Source: Lunularia cruciata
Lineage: Eukaryota; Streptophyta; Marchantiopsida; Lunulariales; Lunulariaceae
DNA length: 64,000 nucleotides
NCBI GenBank assembly: GCA_948567375.1
Contig: OX419757.1
Span: 33,232,001 to 33,296,000, forward strand
Reading direction: 5' to 3'
A program made the translations under genes and the position numbers. Each line of letters opens with the position of its first letter. Position 1 is the stretch's first letter. Below, in pieces: positions 44,551-57,100 of this stretch. Under the pieces are notes generated by a model. That model ran no database searches. It had not been told where the DNA came from and saw only the letters and a list, made by a program, of their open reading frames with translations.

Positions 44551-46375
44551 CAAAGAAGCATCACCTAGCTAGTGTGATTGCTTTCTTGTGGATTGCACCA
44601 ACCATTGCCCTTTGTAGAGCAATGGACACATGCTATTTAAAATATGCTACAAAGTATGAGAGTGAGAGTGGTACTCCCTTGTGCCTAACATGATAAGCTC
44701 TCATGCACTCCTTGACAAATATGTTGAACATCATGTCCATTGCTCCATATAATTCCAAGGCTAGAGGAACAAAGGGGTAACCATGCTGCATACCCCTATA
44801 CTTGGAGACCTTGTGAGTTGTTGTTGCACTTGCTGCCCATCCAAGAGGATGGATAATCACTCTCTCTGAAATGGTATCAGGCATAGGGTCCATAACCATG
44901 ACATATGCTATTGTCACCTGATCATCTTAGACCAAGTATAAGTCTACCTTGACAGGTGTTGTCTGCAAAGCATATAAACGCTCCTTCCAAGCCAAGTACC
45001 CACTCTCTTGTGCCATAGTAAACACTATGTCCCTAATAGCATCATGAGTATCTATCCTCTGTCCTCCAAAAAACATCATGTCATATGGACCATTGCTGCA
45101 TCTTGTGTAGAACCACACTCACAAGTGAGTAATGAAGATGCAGATGGGTACACCAAACCTAGGCAAAATCTCATCATTGTAGAGAAAGTAGTTGATGTGA
45201 GTCAAAATGCCCTAATGCACGGTCAAACTAGGATCCAAGAGCTTGCACCCTTGCCAAATCAAGAGCAAAAACATGCTCTAGTAGCATGAAGAATAGACAA
45301 GTCAACTAAGAGAGAATGTAATATATGTTGGCATTGTCGCTCCGTCAAGCAAGACTATAAACCTCTAGTCCAATCTGATAATAATGTAGCAAAAGATGGA
45401 AGGTCCTCACATGCCCATGGGGATAGACTATCTCTCATTTTCCACAATAACATTTGGAGAGAAAAAGATCTCTCTCCACTTATCACAAAAGGCTCCAAAA
45501 CTGGCCTATCAACAATCACAAAATGAAAGGAAAGTGGTGGTATCAAGAGACCTAAAATGTTATAGATATGACTCCTCCATAGAGCCAAGCCAACCCCTCC
45601 ACACAAGGATCAGAAGAGGTATTTGTCTATGTGCCAAATCTCCTATCACACACTCAAATGTCCTTGGTCAAATAATATCACCAAAAACTCTCATAATCCT
45701 CCTATCAAAGGCTTTCAAACGTGATAAGAAAGTCAAGGAGGGGGGAATTGTGCAAAGGAGGTAAGTTGATCAACAAGCAATACTAGAGGAGAGTATACCA
45801 AATGCCACCTATGGATTTCCTAGTAATGAAAGGTCATCCACATGGAGAACATCTTTTGCAAGGACAGTGTCTAAAAAATGTGTGACAAAATCCTTAAATC
45901 CTACTAGCACTCTAAGAACACGTAATCCATATGTAGATGTGATACACCCCTATGGAAGCTCAAGGTGGGAAGTGATGCCTAAAGGGGATCATATCCTACA
46001 CTTTGACATCTTGACTCTCAAGCCTACTAGATGTAGCTTGGTAGTTAAGTGGTCAAAGGTCTACCTAATCTGATTTACAATGCTAATGATGTGGGTATCA
46101 TCTACCAAAGAGAGAAATATACAACCTGGAATAGTTAAAATAGTAGATAAGAGAGCTCTAAAATAAGCCATGGTAAATAAGGGTCCCCCTAAAAGATCTC
46201 CCTATTGTGTACCAACACCTAACTCTAAGATGATGACTCTCTCCTATGAACAACTATGCTAGTAGTAAAGGGAAACAAGAGAGCCATAAAAAGGCAAAAG
46301 AAAAGGAATAAGACTTGCCAATGATCCACTAGCATCCCTAAGCTTGCTAGAGATGGGTGCTCATAAGGCATTATT
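44550..46375 (-). pseudogene. LINE-like reverse transcriptase relic
   Basis: On the minus strand, LSLVDDTHIISIV near 46115-46080 looks like the F/Y-x-D-D box of a non-LTR-type RT, followed by LTTKLHLVGLRVKMSKCRI. Further downstream (44917-44633) the open stretch with GYPFVPLALELYGAMDMMF and HKGVPLSLSYFVAYFK fits the C-terminal part that follows such an RT in plant elements as I remember them. Frames are broken throughout, and the 5' part is cut off by the C2 LTR at 46376. Confidence 0.45.
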
Positions 46376-46738
46376 TGTAAAAGACCAAGACCAAGGAGAG
46401 AAATAGGAGAATGGAACCTCACATTGGGACACTTGAATGAGTGAAAATTCCAAATGCCTAACATGAGCTTTGGCTTTGGTATTTATAAGTAGCATACAAG
46501 GCCCATGAGAAGCTTCTCAAGAAGCTTCCTCAAGCTGCTTTCTTAGAGTGCAAGCCAAGTTAACTAGGAAGCTTCTCAAGAAACTCCCATCTAGAAGCCG
46601 TCTGCTTGGCATGCAAGCTAAGCTAGTTGGAAGCTTCTAGAAGCTTCCTAGATACTTCCGTAATATTCTAGGCTAATTTGTCTTATTTGCTACTTCATTA
46701 GCCCTACTAACTTTGTTATTAAACTCCATATTGTTACA
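46376..46738 (-). repeat. C2 3' LTR (short version)
   Basis: 363 bp, same ends as the C1 LTRs (minus strand TGTAACAATATGGAG ... TTTTACA) but with fewer internal tandem units. It follows a GGTGGGGGAATA purine tract at 46739-46752. Confidence 0.87.
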
Positions 46739-46759
46739 TATTCCCCCACCGCTAGTTGG

Positions 46760-48000
46760 TGATGTCCTTGCCGCCAATGAAGCTTTGAACTCCTTGATGT
46801 CCGTCTGTGCATTCTAGAGGTGAGAAAGAGGTTCCCATGTGGCATCATGAAGGGGATACCCTTTCCAAAGGACCTTGTACTCCGTATGTTGTTGACGGCC
46901 TTGTTGAATATGGTGACGCACAAGGATATGATCAACTTTGTACTCCTTTTGATCATTGATAGGGATAGGAGGAGGGTGAGGTTGGACTCAAGAGGAAAAG
47001 AAAGAGGGGTTAGGAACAAAGGGTTTCAACTTGGAAATATGGAAGACAGGATGGATACGCATGTGACAAGGCACGGCAAGTCGATAAGCAACAAGAGAGA
47101 CAATTTGGGTGACATTAAAGTGTCCTATTCAATTATGTGCAAGTTTACAAACTTGGGTATCAAGTAGGAGAGGGAGGTTACAAAGGATAGCATGACTTTA
47201 TCACTGACTTCAAAGGTGAGATCACAACAATGGTGGTCCGCATATTGTTTTTGATGATTCTAAGCAACAAGGAGGTGAGATTTGGCTTGTTGGAGGGATT
47301 GAGATATAATGGTCAAGAATGTAGAAGTATGAGGAACTTGAGATGGAGAGGAAGCAAGAAGAGAATCTGGAACAAAATTGAATCTTGGCCAAAATTGAGA
47401 AAGAAAGGAGAAAATCTAGTGCTTGCCTATTTGGAATTGTTGCAGGTAAATTCTACAACTACAAGACATTCATCCCAATTGGTATGGTGGACATTGACAA
47501 AGGCACGTAGCATATCCTCCAATGTACAATTTGTATATTCGGTTTGTCCATCAGTTTGAGGATGATAGGCCGTGGACAGAGCAAGCTTGGTGCCGAGTAT
47601 CTGGAAGAGTGCTTGCCAAAACTTCCTAATAAATCAAGGATCATGGTCGGAGATGAGTACATGTGGCATCCCATGATGCTTGAAGATATTGTTGAAGTAG
47701 ATTTGCGCTAAGGTTGGAGCATCTACGATATCATAGGCTGGTGCCAAGTGGATTTGCTTACTAAGCTTATCCACAAACACCACAATTGTTGTGTGTCCTT
47801 GCTTTGTCATGGGCAAGGATGTGATGAGATCCAAGCTCACATGCTCCCATCGAGCGGATGGAATAGTGAGAGGTTGAAGGTGCCCACTCGGCTTTTGGTT
47901 GTTAGTCTTGTTATGTTGGTAGCTCTCACACAATCAGACAAATTCTTGAACATCTTGCATCATGTTGGGCCACCACCATTGGCATTGGAGGGTACCCAAG
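46760..48000 (-). pseudogene. C2 integrase and chromodomain
   Basis: Integrase core on the minus strand: WEHVSLDLITSLP near 47850-47815 (first Asp), HVLISDHDP near 47660-47634 (second Asp), and YHPQTDGQTEYTN near 47570-47530 (Glu). The chromodomain near 46890-46810 reads EYKVLWKGYPLHDATWEPLS across a frame break, followed by the C-terminal segment FIGGKDITN. This supports chromovirus status and heterochromatin-directed integration for family C. Confidence 0.8.
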
Positions 48001-48399
48001 GTCTTGTTCACACCCATGTTACCAATTACGGGTAAATCATGGGCTTCTTGAAGATGCACAAGTCAAAGATCACCTTTGGTTGGAACATAGATCCGTTCCT
48101 CATGGAATAGAAGGCCCTCCTTGATAGAGAAGGTGTTGTACTTCTTATTGCATGTTGTAAGGTGGCCATGTACCATTTGGAAGAAAGGATCTTGTTGTAG
48201 AGTTGACTGAAACTTTTTCTGGACCTTGGAATCAATTGACACCATCGTAATTGTCGTTGTAACGAGAGGAAGAGACTTCAAATCAAGTTGTCGTGATAAA
48301 GCATCAAGGATGACTTAGAACCGACCCAGTTTGTACTCAAGTTTGATGTCAAAAAATTGGAGTTGTTTCTCCCATTGATGATGTCAACTCTTCATGTGT

Positions 48400-49290
48400 T
48401 CCAAGTTTAAGGTCTACAACAATGGTTTGTGATCAGATCGCATTATCACTTGTTTCCCCAAGAGGTAATACCTCCATACCTTAGTGGCATATACCATTGC
48501 AAGTTGTTCTTGATCTCAAGTAGAGTATTTTCTTTCAGGTGTATTGAGTTGGCAAGGCACAAAGGCAATGGGATGTAGTCCATCTGGAAAATCCTATTAC
48601 AACATAGCTCCAATTGCAAAGTTAGAAGCATCAAAATCAACCACATAGGGTAGTTGAGGATCATACAATTGAAGAATGGACCTTGAAGACACCATATGTT
48701 TTAGCTTTTGGAATGCTTCTTTGTGCTTGGTGGTCCATTGGAAGCTTGAGTCCTTCTCCAAGAGGTCAATCAATGGTGCAGCCACATGAGCATAATAATG
48801 GATGAATTGTTGGTAAAAATTGGCCAATCCATTAAATGCTCATACTTCTGTAGTATCCTTTGGAGTAGGCCAATTAGTGATGGCCTTGATTTTCTCCTCT
48901 TCCATCTTGATCCCCTCTGATGAGATCTTGTGCCCCAAGAAGGTAATTATTTTTGCCAAAAGGCACACTTTGACTTCTTGCAATAAAATTTCCTTTGTTG
49001 TAGTTGTCTTAGGACTTCTTGCACGTGATTCATGTGTTTTGCCTCTATCTTGCTATATAGATTAAGATATCATCCAAGAACACCACCATGTACCAATCCA
49101 ATAGTCCATCCAACACCCAATGCATCTGATCCATGAAGCCTGTTGGAGCATTAGTGAGCCCTAAAGGTAGAACTCTCCACTCAAAATGTCTGTACCTTGT
49201 GCGAAAGGTCGTCTTTTGCACATCCTCCCTATCAATGGGGATTCACCAATAGCCACTACAAAAATCTAGCTTGGAAAATAATTTTGCTCC
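48400..49290 (-). pseudogene. C2 RT palm/thumb and RNase H
   Basis: The RT thumb and start of RNase H are open at 48597-48827 (MANFYQQFIHYYAHVAAPL, then VVDFDASNFAIGAML, the first RNase H Asp block). The catalytic box region near 49090-49050 reads VVFLDD followed by a stop. Frame changes separate this from the preceding ORF. Confidence 0.8.
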
Positions 49291-49293
49291 ACT

Positions 49294-50340
49294 CTATTGA
49301 TCAAGCAAGTCATCAATCCAAGGCAAAGGATATGCATTCTTCATTGTATGCTTATTGAGCCCATGATAATCAATATAGAAACAAAGTCCTCCATCCTTCT
49401 TTGGAACAAATAGTACCGGTGCTTCCCAAGGAGAGGTACTATGTTGCATGAAGTCCTTCTCCAACAACTTTGTAAGTGTCATTTTCAACTCCTCCAACTC
49501 CTTTGGTGAGAGCCAATAGATTGGTCTACTCACTAGAGTACTCCCTAGCAATAACTCAATCTTGAAGGGCATACTATGATCGGAGGGTAATCCCTTTGGC
49601 AAATCATCCAGAAATATGCCCGCAAACTCCTGAACTATCTGATCAACCATTGCTTGATGAGGCTTTTGGCTCTCCTTAGATTGTCCTTGTGTAATTGGCT
49701 TGATCCACACCGCAAAAATAGACTTATCTTCTTCCAAAGCTTGCTCTATGGCTGCTTGACCAACAAACTTCCCATCTAGGGACTCATCTCTCTTCAAAGC
49801 TTGCTCCATGGTTACCTTCCTAGCAAACTTTCCATCTTGGGGCTCCTCTCTCTTCATGGCATGCTCTATGACTACCTTCTCAACAAACTTCCCATCTTGG
49901 GACTGACTATTCTTAGGTGTCTTACTCAAAGGTGCCAAACAACCTAATCGGAAATTCCTACCTTGGTGTTGTACTTGAATTTTTTGTTGGGTCCAATCAA
50001 ATTGAACCTTATGATGTTCAAGCCAAGGTAATCCTAGAATGACATCATAGTGTAGAGGTGCCACTACAAACCCCATACACTCAAAATACTCTTTCCCAAT
50101 CTTAAAAGTAATAGGATGTGAGGTATGGAATGCATAACCCTTTCTACCATCCGCCATCATCAATCTACTTCCAATCATTGGCTTGATAAGAATACTCAAT
50201 TCCTCTGCTACTTGCATAGACATGCAATTCTTTGAACTTCCAGAATCAACCAAAATCCTACAACCCCCATTAGATATTGTACCTTGCAAGTGAAGCAAAC
50301 TTGCATAGGTTGAGCCTTCAATCCCATTACAACTAATCAA
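49294..50340 (-). pseudogene. C2 protease and RT N-terminus (348 open codons)
   Basis: The longest surviving family C frame. [18 protein letters not shown] (residues 30-47) is an intact retropepsin D-S-G site. A variable linker with repeated [18 protein letters not shown]-type units of about 26 residues follows at residues 148-210. The RT fingers come last: [33 protein letters not shown] and [14 protein letters not shown] at the C-terminus. The frame stops before the catalytic box, so it is a fragment of pol. Confidence 0.85.
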
Positions 50341-50379
50341 GCTCCCAATAGGCAGCTCAAAATCTCCTACTAGGATTCC

Positions 50380-51036
50380 TCATTTCCTTGATCATTCTAT
50401 TCCACAAACTCCATCTGGGCAACTTGTCGAGGTTGTGCATTCCTAAGTGGACATTTAGCAATGCAATGTCCAACTTGGCAACAATAAAAACGACCTCCAT
50501 TTTGTTGCAATCTTTCTCTCTCCGCTATACCAAGTGATCTCCGTTAGATAGCATCAATCTCCATTAGTGCCAGTTCTTCTACCCGTGCGTAGTGTATTGG
50601 TAGGCTTTGTGTAGGTCAAGGTCAAGACCAAGTTGTTACAACCAAAGAATCAAAGCACTCAACCAATTGCATGGCTTTGTCTATGTTTTGTGGTTCCCGC
50701 ATGGTCACCTCCAATTTGGTTCATGGCTTCAATCTCCGCACAAATTGATCTAAAACATACACCTTCTTGTATATCTGGAATTGCATAATGATGTTCTAAA
50801 ATTGTGTGATGTAGCTCCTTACTAAGCCAATCTGCTTCAACTCTGCCAATTTATCTTGTGTGGCTTGGGTGGCATTTATAGTTTGAAATTGATCAAGTAT
50901 TGCATCCTTGAATTCTGCCCATGTCAAAATTGGTACAATAATCTATTGTTCATCTAGCTCCACTTGGGATCACCACCAAAGTTTTGCCACACCATCCAAT
51001 TGGCTAGAAGCCAAGAGAATCTATTTCAGTTCATCT
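50380..51036 (-). pseudogene. C2 gag (partial, decayed)
   Basis: A zinc-knuckle-like YCCQVGHCIAKCP is encoded near 50490-50452 with its first Cys changed to Phe. Upstream gag is in broken frames, and the A3 LTR cuts it at 51036. Confidence 0.6.
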
Positions 51037-51573
51037 TGTTGTGCATATATACATTGCTACATAACATACAACGTTGTCAACATCATACACAATAGAAGCA
51101 CAACTCACATATAAGTCATACATAAACTCTAAAGTGCCACAATAATCAGATCAGTTACAACTCAAATCAATCAATCTCAAATCAATACTTGATTTGATTC
51201 TCAACAACTAGGCACTGAGTACAGTCAAGCCACACCCTCTTTAGCTAAGAGACTTCAGGTGACGCTCGCTGACTTTCTATCCACTCTAGCCAAGAACTCA
51301 AAGGCTCAACATCAAAGAAGTGAGCTCTCTAGAGCTGCACTTCCAAGGTATACTCTTAATTTCAACCTAAGTCTCATCCCAATGGTCCCGCCGTCATCCT
51401 GACGGCACGGATGGTGCAAGTGACGGTGGGCCCAACCATGAAGTCAGTACCCTTAACACAAATTTTGACCGTTGGAAAGTAGTCTATGAGTAATTGCCAA
51501 AATGCCTCTAACTATTGACACTGGAACTCCAATGTCCGAGTAATCTAGATGTGACACTACAAATGGCATAATA
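51037..51573 (-). repeat. A3 3' LTR
   Basis: On the minus strand it starts TATTATGCCATTTGTAG and ends ATGCACAACA. The 51574-51682 stretch next to it repeats the LTR 3' end, as in A2. Confidence 0.85.
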
Positions 51574-51839
51574 GTTGTTGTGCGTATATACATCACTACA
51601 CAATATACATTGTTGTCAACATCATACACAATAGAAGCACAACTCACACATAAGTCATACATAAATTCTAAAGTCCCATAATTGCTCCCATAGTTGGCGG
51701 TTAGGTCCCTCTAACTCTAGATAGCCATCTACTCCAAGTATATGGTATACCTTATGATGGGCAAAGATCAGGAGGCTGGGTGCTATGGAGCCCCATCGTT
51801 AGTCGCGTGTCTGCAATCTATACCATATAAGGAATGAAC

Positions 51840-52140
51840 TAGCTATAGATCAAGTACATCTAAGACATAACCACTGTCCATGAGGAACCACCGTACGGGG
51901 AGGAGTCATACATGCCATATGTCATCCTCTTGAACAACTATCATACACCAACATAGTAGCAGCTCCACTAGAAGAGCCACATAACATATACCTCAAGCCT
52001 GCACGTACAAGTGCCAAGTATTATCAATGTTTAGGAGGTGGCATGGCACACAATTGCGCACATGATCCTTCTAAGCAACATCATCACGTCCTTCTAACAC
52101 AAGGACTCTAGATGGCAAAACCTCACACACTCTCAAGATA
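51840..52140 (-). pseudogene. A3 PHD finger and integrase C-terminus (decayed)
   Basis: Minus strand. Integrase tail RVLVLEGRDDVA lies near 52110-52080. The PHD stretch near 51985-51850 reads YMLCGSSSGAATMLVYDSC, then HMACMTPPRTVV and GQWLCLRCT before a stop. Two zinc-binding Cys codons have become Tyr, and the Trp before His is a stop, each explicable by one transition. Position and flanks match A2, so the finger belongs to the family. Confidence 0.75.
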
Positions 52141-52199
52141 GTGTGGCCTGTCAAAATATCAAGTGTCATTGGTGTTGTTTGCTATAGATATACATAGTC

Positions 52200-53428
52200 T
52201 CCTGGATGAAATTGACGGATCAAGGGTCTATAACCTCCTCCTCAAATGGTAGCATAGCAAAAATTATCTCTATGTTGAGCAATTGCCATGTTCTCAAAGG
52301 CCATTGGCATCACTCTCCAAAAAAATTTTGCCCATTGAGAACATACGCTCATCCATACATCTGGGTCATCCAAGTCCAAGACTATAGTAGCATCGCAATG
52401 AATGGCTGCAGGTAAATCTAGATCTTGTCCATAGAGTAGAAAGTATAGAGAGAAGGATGCTAAGGAGGCTTGCCGGCTGAACCAATAGCCCATGGCCAAT
52501 CGAGGTAATTGGAGATCCCAATCTCCCAAGTGGCCTCTCTGCAAACCATACTTTTACAATCCTCTCTTCATTGTCTAAACCACTCTCTTTGCTAAGCCAT
52601 CTGCCTTAGTGTGATCCCGGGAGGTAGTATGGTGATCAATCAAAGCCTTGTTGCACAAGACCTAAAACTCCCCCAAGACCTCTGTACCCTGATCAGTCAA
52701 AACCTCAACTGGTGCACCAAAATGACTAAGAACTCAATCCAGGAACAAGTAAGTTGTCCCTTCACTAGACTTGTTAGGAAGTGCCACCAACTCAATCCAC
52801 TTGGAGAAGTGCTCCGCCATCACCAAGATATACCAATGATGTCTGACAATTAGCGATAAAGGTCCAGCAAAGTCCAAACTCCAACATTAACCCAATCCCA
52901 TGATAGGTAATGGGTGTAATTGTGGTGTAAGAGCATTGAATGATGCTCTAACTTGGTCACAAACCACACATCTAGCAACAAACTATTGTACCATAGTCTC
53001 CATACCGCACCACCAATTTTGACTCTGGAGTAAGTTGTATGTACGCTTTACTCCAAAATGTCCTAGCTCCTCATGAGCATGACGGACCAATTGTGGTCTT
53101 TAAGATAGAAGTGGTACTACTTGCACTCTACCATCTTCCCATACACGCAAAAGGTGTCTGCCCTCCAATCTGAACCGTCTGGCTCACTACAAAACATGGT
53201 CTCTCTCCTTTGCCCCAACTGTGCCACCCACAACACCAATGCAAAGATAGTCCATCACTAAGATATCATCATGAATGTCTTGCTGAACTGTACCAATATC
53301 TTCACTCTCTGGATCTATGACCTCAATAACTCCTCTTGTATGCGTTGAGAGAGATACAACCAAAGCCTCAAAAAATATACAGAGAAAGGCAAATGTATGC
53401 CAACCTGGCACCATCTCCTCATCTGTCT
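52200..53428 (-). pseudogene. A3 integrase (decayed)
   Basis: Minus strand: VRHAHEELGHFGVKRTYNLL near 53090-53030 and FVARCVVCDQVRASF near 52985-52940 give the HHCC zinc site. WSLDFAGPLS near 52880-52850 and VLTDQGTEVLGEF near 52715-52675 give the two Asp blocks. ADGLAKRVV near 52610-52585 is the Glu block changed to Lys. Decayed, but it shows that family A had a complete integrase. Confidence 0.8.
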
Positions 53429-54107
53429 TGTGAGCCGGCCTGTCTCTCACTCAGGATGAACCTCTGATGGCTATTATGGTAGCGCACCATGGACTAAGAA
53501 GGCAAGGAACCCCAACTCCATCATACTCCTCCAAGGCTAACACTCCAAGACTCAAGACATTGCTCACTAGAGAACTCAATGAGAGAGAGATAGTTGCAAA
53601 TGAAAGGATGATGAGTACCTCCTCACTCCTTGTTTATATACTTGTGAAATAGTTACGTACCAAAGTTACTAATTACCGTAGTAACTCAAGTTACTAGACT
53701 AAAAGTCAAGTAAAGTCAAAAAGTAGAAAGGAATATCCATTCACATGGGCATATTCCCCTTATCTTGACCCAACCACTAAAGCAAGGATTCCTTCACATG
53801 GGCTATCCTTGGACTAAAGAAGAATCCAAAACAAAAAGGCTTGCGGGCCCAAGAGTTCTCAACTCTTTCCCCAAAGCCAAACACCTAGGAATAATACCAA
53901 GTCAACACACTAAAATCCAAAATAGTGGTGCTCATCTTTTCTACTTCCTCTAAAGTAAGGTCCCATCTATCTTAGCTATGACTAACTTTAGCTAACCATG
54001 ACTAATATAGAACCATCCTTTATCTCTATATAAATAATATCTCTTAAGTACTTGTAATACCAAGCTAAATATCACAATACCACACACATGCACAAATGGG
54101 TGTTACA
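53429..54107 (-). repeat. D2 3' LTR
   Basis: On the minus strand it starts TGTAACACCC and ends GGCCGGCTCACA. It matches 60555-61233 almost base for base. Confidence 0.95.
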
Positions 54108-54120
54108 TTTACCCCCGGAC
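54108..54120 (-). other. D2 polypurine tract
   Basis: GTCCGGGGGTAAA on the minus strand, adjacent to the 3' LTR, where plus-strand DNA synthesis is primed. Confidence 0.75.
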
Positions 54121-54155
54121 TAAGTTTTCACTTTGTCCTCAAAGTGAAGGTCTCT

Positions 54156-57100
54156 CTACCTTCTATGGTACATCTTCAACTTATCATGGTCAATCCTATC
54201 AAAGTGTCTTCCTCCCAACTCCTTGAGATCATAAGTGTAATTTCCCCACACCTTCTCTACTATGAAAGGTCCAAAGTACTTAGGCAAAAACTTCTTTTGT
54301 ACTCTCTTGAATCGAATGGAATCAAACAACATTACCCAATCACCTTCTTTGAAAGGCTCCACCTTCTTCTTGCCTTGCCTCTTGTCATAGCTCTCCTTTT
54401 GTTTCCTTTGGGCTTGCTCCACTCGAACCATAGCAACTGCTCTTGCCTCTTCCAACTCCATGAGTTGATCCTTCCTTGACTTCTCTGCATCACTTCCTTG
54501 TGCTTTCTTCAATCTCCTATGAATGCTTTGGAAGGTAGGAAGATCAAAGTGAATAGGTAAGGTAGACTCAATACCATACACCAATTGGAATGGAGAATAT
54601 CCAGTGGAAGTCTTCATGGTTGTCCTATACTCCCACAAAACTGCATGAATCCTCTTGTCCCAATGATGTTTAGCCCCCTCCATTTCTGCATCTTTGGCCA
54701 ACATCATGCACAACGTCTGATTGGTTCTCTCTGCCAAGCCATTGGAATTTGGCTTATAGGATGTAGTTACTCTATGTGTGATAGAGAAATGTCGTAGCAT
54801 GGCTGTAGTAATGCTTCCTGTAAACTCTCCTCCTCTATCAGAAACCAACTCCAAAGGGCATCCAAACCTAGTGATAATGCGTTCATAAAGAAATCTACCC
54901 ACTTCATCTTCATTCTTGTCCCTCAATGGTCTAGCTTCAACCCACTTGGTAAGGTAATCAGTAACTACCACAATGTACCGATTGTTCCTTGGGGTTCTAT
55001 TGAGAGGTCCTACAAAATCAATTCCCCACTTCTCAAAAGGTCCTAGCAATGGAATTGATCTAAGTGGTAGAGTGGATGTAGACTTTCTAGCAAAAGCTTG
55101 ACAAACATGACAAGTTTTGCAATAATCAAGACAATCCTTGAAAATCCCTCTCCAATGGTAACCTGCATCTAGAATCTTGAAAGCAGTCACCTTTCCTGCA
55201 AAGTGTCCTCCACATACTAAACCTTCATGAAACTCCTTTATGAGTAGGATAGACTCTTCCTTACCCACTGCTCTTCGAAGTAGACCATCTGCTCCTTGGT
55301 GAAAAAGAATATCCTCCACCATTGTGTAAGGTCTAGATCTTGCTGCAAGGGCCTTCCTCTCCCTAGCATGCATCCCTTCTGGATAGTTACCTCTTGTCAC
55401 AAAATCCACAATCTCCTTGTACTCCATTGGAATCTCTTGAGTGACTGAGATTGTCATGAGCTCCTCATCCGGGAAGGAATCATCTACTGGCTCATCTCCA
55501 TCATGATCATAGGCTCTAGATAACAAATCAGCATTTGCATGTTTCTTTCCTGGCCTATCCTCAATTGTGTAGTCATACTCAGACAAGAGTATCATCCACC
55601 TTGCTAGTCTCCCTTCAACATTAGGCTTGTTGAAGATGTACTTCAAAGCCTTGTGATCCGTGACAATTGTGGCTTTCCCTCCAATCAAGTAGTGTCTAAA
55701 CTTCTTGAGACCAAAGATCACTGCCAACCCTTCTCTCTCTGTGACAGAGTAGTTCTTCTCTGCTGAAACCATCTGCCTACTAGCATAAGCTATTGGATGA
55801 TCATGCCCATCTTGGTCTAATTGACTAAGAGTGCATCCTATAGCTACATTAGAAGCATCAGTGTAGAGGATGAAAGGCTTACTCCAATCAGGTTTAGCAA
55901 GAATTGGAGCTACAACAAGGGATTGCTTGAGCTCCTCAAAAGCTTTGAGAGCCTCCTTGTCTTCCAAAATCACCATGTAATCTACACCCTTCTTCATGTA
56001 GATGGTCAATGCATAAGCCTTGTTGGAAAATGAGAAGATGAACCTCCTATAGTACCCAACCATTCCCAAGAATTGGCGTAACTTTGTCAAGCTTGAAGGG
56101 AATGGAAGGTCTGAGATTTTCCTCACCTTCTCAGGATCAACTGCTATTCCATCCTTGGAGATGATGTGCCCCAAAAGTAGACCTTCTTCACATCCAAAAA
56201 TGCACTTCTCTGGGTTGAGTGATGCATTTGCCTCATCCAAGCGTTGCAAGACTTTGATTAGGTGCTCAAAGTGCTCCTCCTTGCTCCCATAGACACAAAA
56301 GTCATCAATGAAATCTCTCACAAATTTCCCAATGAAAGGTTCAAATACCTTGTTCATGAACCGTTGGAATGTGGCTGGAGCATTGCAAAGCCCAAAAGGC
56401 ATGACCTTGAAAGCGTAAGTTCCCCAAGGTGTGGTGAATGTGGTGAGTTGTTGATGCTCTGGTGCAATCTTGATTTGGTTATATCCACTATAACCATCTC
56501 CAAAACTGTACCTCTCATGACCTGCAACCTCCTCCAAGATCTCATCAATGAATGGCAATGGGTAGTAGTCCTTCTTGGTAACAGCATTGAGCTTCTTGTA
56601 ATCCACACATACCCGAAGCTTGCCATTCTTTTTCTTCACAATGACAATTGGAGACACCCATTCTGAATTCTCCACCTCAAAGATAAATCCAGCCTCCTTG
56701 AGCTTATCAATCTCCTCCTTCACAACCAAAGATATTGGTGGGCTAATGCGACGTTGCTTTTGGCGGATTGGTCTTGCATGTGACTCCACCTCTATCTTGT
56801 GCTCCTCCAAGGTGACTTCCTTCAAATCCTTGTAACTAAAAGCAAACACATGGATGAACTTGCGGAAAATCTCCTCAAATCTCACCTTCTCCTCCTTGGT
56901 AACATTTGGGCCATACTTGAGGGTAGATAACCTTCTCTCTACCTCCTCAAGTGTCAATGGTGATTTATCTGGGTCCTTCAAAACCTCTGGCTTAGGTGCA
57001 AAATCCATAGCACACAAAGGATACACATCTGAATCAGATTCAGATTCATCCTCCTCCGTGGAAGTCTCCTCTTCCATGCTTGTGTCCACACCTGAAGCTC

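Larger units (their letters stand above)
46376..51036 (-). mobile_element. C2: chromovirus, 5' end cut by A3
   Basis: Minus-strand family C element with a 3' LTR at 46376-46738, chromodomain, integrase, RNase H, RT, protease and part of gag. At 51036 it is interrupted inside gag by the A3 LTR: the text before the break matches C1 near 36010-36045. The rest of gag and the 5' LTR are not in the window. It is better preserved than C1. Confidence 0.87.

Noticed and set aside
53467-53652. 61-codon ORF found identically at 53467 and 60593
   Set aside because: It lies inside both D2 LTRs, so the identity is LTR identity and not gene duplication.
54096-54479. 127-codon plus-strand ORF at the D2 3' end
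   Set aside because: Antisense to the intact gag-pol C-terminus and purine tract; no domain, no independent support.
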